Below are positions 24,868 through 32,019 of a DNA stretch of 46,943 nucleotides, one piece after another. Location: positions 1 through 46,943 of the forward strand of contig CALWNV010000006.1 of the NCBI GenBank assembly GCA_944382895.1. Reading direction: 5' to 3'. Made by a program: the position numbers and the translations under genes. How positions within the stretch are numbered: position 1 is the first letter of the stretch; each line of letters starts with the position of its first letter. The stretch comes from an uncultured Clostridia bacterium. Its GTDB lineage: Bacteria; Bacillota; Clostridia; Oscillospirales; UBA644. The notes under the pieces are model-generated. The model saw nothing but the letters and a program-made list of their open reading frames with translations, made no database searches and was not told the origin of the DNA.

Positions 24868-27102
24868 TTACAATTTACCCGATATTATTTTGAACAATAA
24901 TAACGCATCGTTGATCCCGACATTCCCGTCAGCATTCATGTCAGCTCGTGACATGTTGATTTCGGGAAGTTTCCCGGCAACATATTTGAACAAAAGCATG
25001 GCGTCTGAAATAGTCACATCTCCGGAATAATTCACGTCTCCAATAATATCTGGAAGCTCATAACGATACATCGTACAAAACAGGAAATCTACACCCGGTA
25101 TTCTGTACGGTAAATATTCAGACCACGAACCGTCAGGCAAAATATAGGTAAAAAATATTGTATGCTCAACAGCGGTCCCTTCAGGAAGCTCAGGAAGAAA
25201 TGGTGCCCATTCACTCCATGCCGTTTGCCCGGATAAAACCGTAACAATACATTTTTTTACAACACTGCCGTCACCAGAAACAATATCAATAACGGCCGAA
25301 CCCATACTTTTCCCATATACTATACCTAAGGATGAAACGCTTGCAATACCCGGATCGGAAGACACGAAAACGACATCTTTGTTTGAAGCGTTGTCAGGGA
25401 CAACGTTAACAGTTATCCTGTCGGCAAATCCTATATCAATAAACATACTGTCCGTAGAGATTTCAATATCTGAAACCGGAACATCTGTTTCAAAAACGCG
25501 CACGGATATCGTTTCCTTTATACCGGAGGATGCCATAACATTTATTCTTGTCTCGCCCGGAGAAACAGCTCTGACAAGGCCGTTATCAACAACAGCTACA
25601 GTCTCGTCATCACTGCTCCACACAAGACTTTTATCCGAAGCATCTTCCGGAAGAACCTCTACATGTACGGAATATGTGTCCGAAGGTGCCATCGCGATCG
25701 TTATCGTATCTGACAATATTTGACTTACAGGAACAAAATGAGAAAAGAGATACCCTTTGATATCTTTTATAAAATCCGAAGTTTTTGCTTTCTTGATTTT
25801 ATATGATGTCTCATACGATGAATAGTAAACATATTCTTTTAAAGAATCCCCTTCGCGCGAAAATCCTTCTATTACACCTGCAGATCCATTATTTGTAATA
25901 TAGATAGCCCCCGATTGAGGTTGTCCGCCATATTGTGCGATTATACCTTTTTCCGCATTATTTTTATAAGCTTCTGTCAGCCAATTTGAAACATCAGGAC
26001 TGACTCCCTCCAACAGGATATCCGAAAGTTCCGCAAATCTTCCGTAAACATACCAAGCTTCAGTAAATGAAGTGAAATTGTTTTGGAATGTATATCTCTG
26101 TCCGTATATATCGGCGGCAACAACACCTATGCTGCCCTCAAGTTCTGTTTCACTCAATGCCCTGCCAATATTTTCGGTTCGTGCCGCCACACCTTCACGT
26201 AAATATTTATACGCGACATATCCGACACCTCCGCCATACTTAATCTTTATCCAGTCAAGGCCGTCAACACTTACAATGCTGTCAGGATATGCGGAAACGG
26301 AATCACGGTAAAAAAGACTGCCGATAACCGTTCCGCCCGGCGATGAACGTACGTTCACGGAACCGGGCAAGCAATTATTTGTAGCGATTGTATGCATTAT
26401 AAGTGTTTCCCCGTCCTGATCTCCCGGAAGGGCGGTTTCGTCAGTAAAAATATACCCGACAACACCGTTAACAAAAGATTCCAATGTCTTTTTCCGTACC
26501 TGACCGTCAGTCGGATCAAATAAATTAGTTTTTGAACCTGATATATTATAATTCGCGTCTGTATAATAAACATAACGACCGTCGTCGGAAATCCCCTCGA
26601 CAAAGCCGACATGCCCGAATGAAGAATTATTTTTTACGAATATTGAACCAACTACAGGGTTCCATACATCTGTAGAATATACAACACCCTGGTCGGCATT
26701 ATTAGACGGTATAACATTAAGCCAGTCACATGCGTTCGGGATCCTACCTTTCAGGGCAATACCGTAAACCTCAAGAAAACGCCCGTAGGCATACCATGTA
26801 CATTGCCCTATATACTGCGCGCAATGCCCGCTTCCCGCCGGATACTCGTTGTGTTCATCTGAATGTGAAGACCATGTACAATCGTCTGCCCATATCCAAT
26901 ATCCAATAGAAAGAGGATTTTTTTCTGTAAAATAACAGTCATCGCCGTCAGGATCAATATCTGCAATGACCGTACCTAAACAAGACTCAAGCTCATCCGC
27001 CGAAAGCAAAACGCTTTCTTTTGCCGAAAAAGAGAAAGAGAACGCCGTAAAAAGTGAAAAAACAAAAACGATCGCAAAAAAAAGTGATATCGACCTTTTC
27101 AC
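24868..27102 (-). CDS. Exported CHAP / SH3 / Ig-like / dockerin protein
   Basis: The 744-residue protein starts at GTG 27102 (AGGGAGGG upstream; an upstream ATG would lack a site) with a signal peptide (SISLFFAIVFVFSLFTAFSF). CHAP 1 (about 80-220) has the catalytic GQCTWYAYGRF and the histidine in SFGHVGFVEG. A bacterial SH3 domain (about 230-300; NVRSSPGGTVIGSL) follows. CHAP 2 (about 310-450) has the same fold but reads TEAWYVYGRF and GSAGVIEG, so both catalytic Cys and His are lost. Two BIG2-like Ig domains and a C-terminal dockerin (DVNYSGDVTISDAM, DMNADGNVGINDAL) complete it. It may hydrolyse peptidoglycan through copy 1. Confidence 0.9.
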   Translation of the reverse strand: MKRSISLFFAIVFVFSLFTAFSFSFSAKESVLLSADELESCLGTVIADIDPDGDDCYFTEKNPLSIGYWIWADDCTWSSHSDEHNEYPAGSGHCAQYIGQCTWYAYGRFLEVYGIALKGRIPNACDWLNVIPSNNADQGVVYSTDVWNPVVGSIFVKNNSSFGHVGFVEGISDDGRYVYYTDANYNISGSKTNLFDPTDGQVRKKTLESFVNGVVGYIFTDETALPGDQDGETLIMHTIATNNCLPGSVNVRSSPGGTVIGSLFYRDSVSAYPDSIVSVDGLDWIKIKYGGGVGYVAYKYLREGVAARTENIGRALSETELEGSIGVVAADIYGQRYTFQNNFTSFTEAWYVYGRFAELSDILLEGVSPDVSNWLTEAYKNNAEKGIIAQYGGQPQSGAIYITNNGSAGVIEGFSREGDSLKEYVYYSSYETSYKIKKAKTSDFIKDIKGYLFSHFVPVSQILSDTITIAMAPSDTYSVHVEVLPEDASDKSLVWSSDDETVAVVDNGLVRAVSPGETRINVMASSGIKETISVRVFETDVPVSDIEISTDSMFIDIGFADRITVNVVPDNASNKDVVFVSSDPGIASVSSLGIVYGKSMGSAVIDIVSGDGSVVKKCIVTVLSGQTAWSEWAPFLPELPEGTAVEHTIFFTYILPDGSWSEYLPYRIPGVDFLFCTMYRYELPDIIGDVNYSGDVTISDAMLLFKYVAGKLPEINMSRADMNADGNVGINDALLLFKIISGKL

Positions 27103-27142
27103 GGTGTGCCCTCCCTGTATATATAATATTATGATAATATCT

Positions 27143-27171
27143 ATTATACGACATATTATGACAAAAGTCAA
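27143..27171 (-). promoter_or_regulatory. Housekeeping promoter of the CHAP-dockerin gene
   Basis: On the minus strand TTGACT (27166-27171) and TATAAT (27143-27148) are 17 bases apart, about 40 bases upstream of the GTG start. Confidence 0.8.
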
Positions 27172-27211
27172 GCAATATCAATGTTATCATAGTAAAAATA
27201 ATTGTCATAAT
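27155..27211. repeat. 10-bp inverted repeat between divergent genes
   Basis: ATTATGACAA (27155-27164) is an exact inverted copy of TTGTCATAAT (27202-27211), with 37 bases between them. One arm lies inside the spacer of the CHAP gene promoter. The other lies in the upstream part of the YjbR/PfkB gene pair. A shared operator is possible. Confidence 0.4.
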
Positions 27212-27261
27212 GCTTGTATTAATCTATTTTTTATGATATCATATAAATGAGGTGAAATTAT

Positions 27262-27606
27262 ATGATGACCGAAGAAGATGTGATAAAGTTTGCGCTTTCA
27301 CTTGACGGAGCATGTGTACGTTATCCGTATGGCAATACTCCTCTGGTTCTCTCTACCCCTGATGTACACGAATTTTGCGATGTTTATGAAGGAACGTCGC
27401 CTCTACACCTCGTAATGAAATGCGCCCCCGAAGAAGCTATAATATTACGACAAAAATATCCGGAAAGCGTTTTACCCGGATACCGATGCAATAAAAAACA
27501 CTGGAATTCAGTTTATATCGACGGGAAAATCCCGGATGACGAAATCAAACAAATGATAGAAAACGCGTATAACCTCATGAGAAAAAACAGGAGGAAGAGA
27601 AAATGA
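27262..27606 (+). CDS. YjbR/MmcQ-family DNA-binding-like protein
   Basis: This 114-residue protein has the CyaY-like YjbR fold: ACVRYPYGNTPLV, then LHLVMKCAPEEAIILRQ, PGYRCNKKHWNSVYIDG and the final DDEIKQMIENAYNLM. YjbR-type proteins bind DNA in some structures but their cellular role is not settled. GAGGTG at 27249-27254 precedes the start; a second ATG three bases on is equally usable. It overlaps the next gene by four bases (ATGA), so they form a two-gene unit. Confidence 0.85.
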   Translation: MMTEEDVIKFALSLDGACVRYPYGNTPLVLSTPDVHEFCDVYEGTSPLHLVMKCAPEEAIILRQKYPESVLPGYRCNKKHWNSVYIDGKIPDDEIKQMIENAYNLMRKNRRKRK

Positions 27607-28448
27607 TTTATACCGTTACCTTCAACCCCGCGCTTGACTATGCGTTATGGTGTGACAATTTAATTGAAGGCAAAACAAACCGCGCTTTCGCAGCCGAGAT
27701 ATCTTTCGGAGGTAAAGGTATCAAAGTATCATATGCATTAAAAAAACTCGGCGTAGAAAGCACACCTATAATTTTTATAGCCGGATTTACAGGGAAAGAG
27801 TTTTCCCGTCTCGTCGCGCAAGATGGAATAAACGCTGAATATATTGAACTTAAAAACGGTTATACAAGAATAAACCTGAAAATAAAAACAAAAAGCGAAA
27901 CCGAAATCAACTGGATAGGTCCTGAAATTAACGAAGAAGCAATGAAGACTTTTTATGAAAAAATCAGCCATATCAAGAATGATGATACTCTTGTATTATC
28001 AGGCAGTGTCCCCCCATCATTACCTGATGATATCTATAAAACCGTAATGCAAAAAACGAAATGTCGGATAGTTGTAGACACAATAAAAAACAGCCTGATC
28101 CCGACTCTGTCATTAAACCCGTTTCTTATAAAACCAAACAAAGAAGAACTTGATACTATCTTCAATACTGATACAGGCGGCAACATCAGCAAATACGCAA
28201 AAGAACTTCAAAACGCCGGAGCGAAAAATGTTATGGTGTCTCTCGGCAAAGACGGAGCGTTTTTGCTTGACGAAAACGGGAACGAATACATTGAAAAAGC
28301 TCCGGAAGGTGTTTTGAAAAACTCGGTAGGAGCCGGTGACGCTACCGTTGCCGGGTTTTTGTATGAATATAATATATCGGCCGATTACAGAAAATGCCTT
28401 TCCAAAGCAGTTGAAACAGGGTCAAAATCAGCATTTGGATTATTATAA
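27603..28448 (+). CDS. PfkB-family hexose kinase (1-phosphofructokinase/tagatose-6-phosphate kinase-like)
   Basis: This 281-residue sugar kinase has the N-terminal TVTFNPALDYALWCDNLIEG, the glycine-rich EISFGGKGIKVSYALKKLGV, and the ATP-site signature NSVGAGDATVAGFLYEY with the catalytic Asp. These place it with FruK and LacC. It most likely phosphorylates a sugar 1- or 6-phosphate; no PTS permease lies nearby to fix the substrate. The length is a little short of the usual 300-310. It is coupled to the YjbR gene by a four-base overlap. Confidence 0.88.
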   Translation: MIYTVTFNPALDYALWCDNLIEGKTNRAFAAEISFGGKGIKVSYALKKLGVESTPIIFIAGFTGKEFSRLVAQDGINAEYIELKNGYTRINLKIKTKSETEINWIGPEINEEAMKTFYEKISHIKNDDTLVLSGSVPPSLPDDIYKTVMQKTKCRIVVDTIKNSLIPTLSLNPFLIKPNKEELDTIFNTDTGGNISKYAKELQNAGAKNVMVSLGKDGAFLLDENGNEYIEKAPEGVLKNSVGAGDATVAGFLYEYNISADYRKCLSKAVETGSKSAFGLL

Positions 28449-28503
28449 GAACTTATATGATTAAAGATTTATAAAAGAATATATAACATAATAACATAAA
28501 CAT

Positions 28504-28524
28504 AATATTTTCGCTAAAAATATT
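28504..28524 (+). promoter_or_regulatory. Inverted repeat upstream of the Phd-type gene
   Basis: AATATTTT (28504-28511) and AAAATATT (28517-28524) are exact inverted repeats around CGCTA, three bases before the GGAGG of the antitoxin-like gene. Phd/YefM proteins commonly repress themselves through such dyads. The region is AT-rich, so chance is possible. Confidence 0.35.
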
Positions 28525-28542
28525 CCCGGAGGCGATAATATT

Positions 28543-28716
28543 ATGGAAGTCGGAATAACTGAATTTAAAAAAAATATGGGGAAATATCTTGATCTCGCTT
28601 TAACAAACGATGTTTTTATAACAAAAAACGGGAAAGTCACCGCAAAAATAGTGACCACCCGTTTTAACTCAGAAGCAGCAGAGGAAGAGATTTTTAACAA
28701 AGTCAAACAAATATAA
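28543..28716 (+). CDS. Small Phd/YefM-type antitoxin-like protein, no toxin seen
   Basis: A 57-residue reading frame with CGGAGG at 28527-28532. Its N-terminal part, VGITEFKKNMGKYLDLALTN followed by DVFITKNGKVTAKIV, closely matches the start of Phd/YefM antitoxins (the first half, which dimerises and binds DNA). The C-terminal toxin-wrapping tail is very short. No Doc, RelE or YoeB toxin gene follows; a weak hairpin (28738-28772) and a terminator of the opposite gene lie downstream. It may be a solitary DNA-binding regulator. Confidence 0.75.
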   Translation: MEVGITEFKKNMGKYLDLALTNDVFITKNGKVTAKIVTTRFNSEAAEEEIFNKVKQI

Positions 28717-28848
28717 AATAAATCTGTAAAGACAAAAACCGAAAAATCTTTTATTCAAGCTTAATTTTCGGTCAGATTTATAAAAACTCTTAAAATCGAT
28801 GTTTTTTATTTTGTACCAGAATGACTAAATAAACTGAATTTGAACTAT

Positions 28849-28890
28849 AAAATCCGGATGTCGGAAATCAATATTCCACACCCGGATTTT
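28849..28890 (-). terminator. Probable terminator of the cohesin-like/barrel gene
   Basis: AAAATCCGG and CCGGATTTT form a 9-bp stem whose loop contains GGAA/TTCC, extending the helix. It lies 54 bases past the stop of the minus-strand gene. The U-run is short. Confidence 0.6.
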
Positions 28891-28943
28891 GTCAATAACA
28901 AAAAGAAACCAAAGAAAACCGATTAAATCTCAATAAAAATCAT

Positions 28944-31592
28944 TCACAGCTCAGCAACAGCAATAAAAGCACCCTCACCGCTTTCAAGAGTTATTGTCGC
29001 AGGAAGAACTGATTCCTTTATCATCCCCCTGTAAACTATTTTAACAGCAGAGGCGCCAATTGCAGTGAACTTCACACATATACTTTTATTAAGCGAAAGC
29101 TCCGTCGCGTTACAGAGCATATATGCTCTGCCTCCGCCTGGCTTAGAAAAAGAACCGATCAAAACACAATCGTCACATTCTACTGCAAGATCTCCTTTAT
29201 ATTCAACCTCAGCCGCTACATATCCAGGAGCAGGGTTTTTACCTTTATGAACTCCGGAATTTTGCCAGAGATATTCAGAATAAAGCAGAGAAAAAGGTTT
29301 TATCTCAGAGTTCACAAGCTTAACATAATCATATAATTTCGTATATCTGTGAGCATAATCTCTCATGCAGTACACTTCATCGGAATAGATTGATTTTTCA
29401 GGGTCATAACCCGAACAGTCATAACAATAATTCATAATCTTATCGGCACCGTATGCAAGCGATGAATAATACTGGAATCGTATGTCGGCAAGCGAAACAT
29501 CTCGCTGTTCATTCCCCTTCATTGTTTGGATATATGTCCAGAAATCCATATTATACTTCCGCGCATACTCAGCAGGGATATGTAATCCGGTATAATAATT
29601 GTCATATGTTTTTTTTACTCCGTCATAACCGGTAAGAGGATATGGATCAATACAAAGATGAAACGCGGGAACCTGATCGACAAAACCTCTTATATACTCA
29701 TCATAATCCATCCCACGAAGCAATGCTTCGACGCCCATATCAGAAAATAGATTCACATGGATATCGTATCCGGGCAAAGCTTCAATATATGCCCGGAAAA
29801 TTCCTGCTATTTTAGGATAATCGGAATGAGAAGGCTCATCGCAATAATCATTGCCTAAAAATATCGGCAAATCACGATACGGTAAAGTATAATGTAAGAC
29901 CTTCTCCGTTGTCCATTCAGTTTCGGCATTCAACGCGGAATCATGAATATAAACATAAATACCGTATTTTTCTGCCCAATTCAGACATTTTTCATGACAT
30001 TCCGAATCCGTTACATAATCCAGAATAATAAAATCCAGCCCACATTCCTTAATTTTCTTAAAATCGTCTTCGACTGCGAAAGCAGGATGAACAGCAATAT
30101 ATCCGCTGAACATAATTTCGCCGCGACGCATTTTCTTATGCAAAAGTATATTCCATTCCGGATAAAAAGCAATGTCCTCCGTTACGAACAGTTTATCAAG
30201 AATTTTCTTTTTATCTGATGTGTTCCAGCCTCCGAATACAAAGCCTTTACACTCCGGAATATCGGTTATTTCCATAAGGTCATATATATTGCACTGAAAG
30301 TCTCTGACGCCTTCAAGAGATATCTTTTTACTGTCTAACAATAACTTGTTGTCAAGCGTTGTTGATGAACCGGATACAGAATATTCCGCCAATAATCCAT
30401 CAGCGGTTCTTGGATTTTTAACTTCAAGAATCACGGGATAAAGTTTTTTTGAATTTTTAGGTATAAATTTCAGTGATACAATCGTGCACGCATCGCATAA
30501 ACCTTCATATTTGTCAAAATAAAAAGAAAGGCAATTATATCCTGAGGTTATTTTAGTGATATGTTTGTCCGGTATAAATTCCATAATACTACTGTCATAA
30601 TACAAAAAAAACTCCGCGTACGCTAAATCAGAACCGGATCCTACATTGATATCTATCATGACAAAATCCGGTGAAATATCCGAAATATCCACTGAAAATT
30701 TTATTATATTTATTTTGCGAAAACAAAGCCCGTCAATCGCATTTTTAAGATCAGTGATCGCTTCCTGGCACATCACATCGTCGGCATAAGGTTTTATAAT
30801 ATCACATGCATTCATCGCGTCGGAAACCGCCTTAGCAGTTTCCTTGGTATAACGATCAAGGTCTTTTGAAACCTCAGCATATACCTTACGAGCATTTTTT
30901 ATAAAAGCCGTATTCGTTCCAGTTTCCTCAAAAAGCTTAAGTCTCTGCTTTTCCAAGGAATCAATAATACCGGATATTTCCTCTGCTGTAACTGAATTGT
31001 CGCTTATCGCGCCGCACAAAGAATCCAATAAATCACAGTAAAAAACTGTCGCTTGACTTTTTTTGCTTTTTGTATCAAATGTTGTATAGAAAAAATACGC
31101 ATCATAATTTTTCAACGCTTCTGCTAACCTGGATATTCTATCCTTATTAAAGGTACATACGCCGTTAACAAGATCATCCGCTGCGCATTTAAGCAAATAA
31201 AGAATATCTTCCCCGGTTTTATCTGTCATATAATCACTGTTTTTCGCGATATCGGTCATTTCAACAACGCTGTTCCATACAGATACGGCATTTTTATCCG
31301 GACAAGACTGCAGATATCCGAATCCGCGCTGTAAATCGTTTTCACGCAACAAGTATATCCCTGCGCTCAACGCCATTCCTTTCCTCCATGCTCTGAAGCT
31401 TTTATCAAGTTCTGAAACCAATTTCGCGAGTTTCGTGTAATCCTTTTCATCAAAAGCGCTCTGAGCCGCTGGAAGAAGCTTTTCGACAAATTCAACATAT
31501 ACAGGATTTGTCTTGTTTTTTTTGAGCACAACTCTGTCTTTGAAATTTTTGAGCTTCTTGAATTGAATTTCATTTTCAGATAATATTCTCAT
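28944..31592 (-). CDS. Large protein with helical N-terminus, cohesin-like domain, Flg_new-type repeat and glycosidase-like TIM barrel
   Basis: From the ATG at 31592 the protein has 882 residues and no signal peptide. Residues 1-300 are largely helical. A cohesin-like beta domain follows (about 305-430; FFLYYDSSIMEFIP and ACTIVSLKFIPKNSKKLYPV). A short InlB/Flg_new-like repeat ends FYPEW. The C-terminal half looks like a TIM barrel: GYIAVHPAFAVEDDFKKIKE, the NDYCDEPSHSDYPKI segment with a possible acid, and IDPYPLTGYDGVKKTYD. The exact glycosidase family is not recognised. GGTGA precedes the ATG at 31592; an alternative ATG at 31604 is possible. Longer starts run into the tRNA terminator and tRNA-Trp. 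Confidence 0.65.
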   Translation of the reverse strand: MRILSENEIQFKKLKNFKDRVVLKKNKTNPVYVEFVEKLLPAAQSAFDEKDYTKLAKLVSELDKSFRAWRKGMALSAGIYLLRENDLQRGFGYLQSCPDKNAVSVWNSVVEMTDIAKNSDYMTDKTGEDILYLLKCAADDLVNGVCTFNKDRISRLAEALKNYDAYFFYTTFDTKSKKSQATVFYCDLLDSLCGAISDNSVTAEEISGIIDSLEKQRLKLFEETGTNTAFIKNARKVYAEVSKDLDRYTKETAKAVSDAMNACDIIKPYADDVMCQEAITDLKNAIDGLCFRKINIIKFSVDISDISPDFVMIDINVGSGSDLAYAEFFLYYDSSIMEFIPDKHITKITSGYNCLSFYFDKYEGLCDACTIVSLKFIPKNSKKLYPVILEVKNPRTADGLLAEYSVSGSSTTLDNKLLLDSKKISLEGVRDFQCNIYDLMEITDIPECKGFVFGGWNTSDKKKILDKLFVTEDIAFYPEWNILLHKKMRRGEIMFSGYIAVHPAFAVEDDFKKIKECGLDFIILDYVTDSECHEKCLNWAEKYGIYVYIHDSALNAETEWTTEKVLHYTLPYRDLPIFLGNDYCDEPSHSDYPKIAGIFRAYIEALPGYDIHVNLFSDMGVEALLRGMDYDEYIRGFVDQVPAFHLCIDPYPLTGYDGVKKTYDNYYTGLHIPAEYARKYNMDFWTYIQTMKGNEQRDVSLADIRFQYYSSLAYGADKIMNYCYDCSGYDPEKSIYSDEVYCMRDYAHRYTKLYDYVKLVNSEIKPFSLLYSEYLWQNSGVHKGKNPAPGYVAAEVEYKGDLAVECDDCVLIGSFSKPGGGRAYMLCNATELSLNKSICVKFTAIGASAVKIVYRGMIKESVLPATITLESGEGAFIAVAEL

Positions 31593-31654
31593 TTTTTTCA
31601 CCATGCGTTTCTTTTCAGAAATAATATTTATAATCAATAAAACACATCTCATAA

Positions 31655-31686
31655 ATAAAAAACCGAACCCATTAATAAAGGTTCGG
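31655..31686 (-). terminator. Terminator of the tRNA-Lys/tRNA-Trp unit
   Basis: CCGAACC(C) (31663-31670) pairs with GGTTCGG (31680-31686), followed on the minus strand by T6. It lies eight bases past the tRNA-Trp CCA end. Confidence 0.88.
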
Positions 31687-31694
31687 CGCTGTTC

Positions 31695-31770
31695 TGGCAG
31701 GGGCAGAAGGAATCGAACCCTCGGCACGCGGTTTTGGAGACCGCTGCTCTACCTGCTGAGCTATACCCCT
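31695..31770 (-). tRNA. tRNA-Trp (anticodon CCA)
   Basis: The minus strand folds into a 76-base cloverleaf: acceptor AGGGGTA/TGCCCCT with a G discriminator and encoded CCA, D-arm with TAGCTCAGCAGGTAGAGCA, anticodon arm GCGGT-CTCCAAA-ACCGC (anticodon CCA), and T-arm with GGTTCGATTCC. It lies 71 bases downstream of tRNA-Lys and shares its promoter. Confidence 0.97.
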
Positions 31771-31841
31771 ATTTTATCTGATATATAAAGCAGAAGTTAG
31801 ACGATAGGGAGGCAATCCGTCTATAATCTAACTTCTTCTTT

Positions 31842-31917
31842 TGGTGAGCCATCGGAGAGTCGAACTCCGGACACCATGATTAAAAGTCATGTGCTCTACC
31901 TTCTGAGCTAATGGCTC
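31842..31917 (-). tRNA. tRNA-Lys (anticodon TTT)
   Basis: The minus strand folds into a 76-base cloverleaf: acceptor GAGCCAT/ATGGCTC with A discriminator and encoded CCA, D-arm with TAGCTCAGAAGGTAGAGCA, anticodon arm CATGA-CTTTTAA-TCATG (anticodon TTT), and T-arm with AGTTCGACTC. Confidence 0.97.
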
Positions 31918-31934
31918 GTTTTTCCAACTCGTAT

Positions 31935-31963
31935 ATTATAACAGAGAAAAATATATTTGTCAA
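31935..31963 (-). promoter_or_regulatory. Housekeeping promoter of the tRNA-Lys/tRNA-Trp unit
   Basis: TTGACA (31958-31963) and TATAAT (31935-31940) are 17 bases apart on the minus strand, about 18 bases upstream of tRNA-Lys. It is a near-consensus promoter. AT-rich T-runs between it and the recN stop (32020) may also end recN transcription. Confidence 0.9.
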
Positions 31964-32019
31964 GCCCAAAAAAACAAAAAAAGCGTTTTTTTTCAAAAGT
32001 TACATTTTTGCCTAAATTT

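Noticed and set aside
28449-28943. A toxin gene next to the Phd-like gene
   Set aside because: No frame of suitable length with a ribosome binding site exists on either strand between 28717 and 28943; the region is terminator-like hairpins.
31605-31727. Longer start of the cohesin-like/barrel protein
   Set aside because: The extension reads through the tRNA terminator into the tRNA-Trp gene and has no ribosome binding site.
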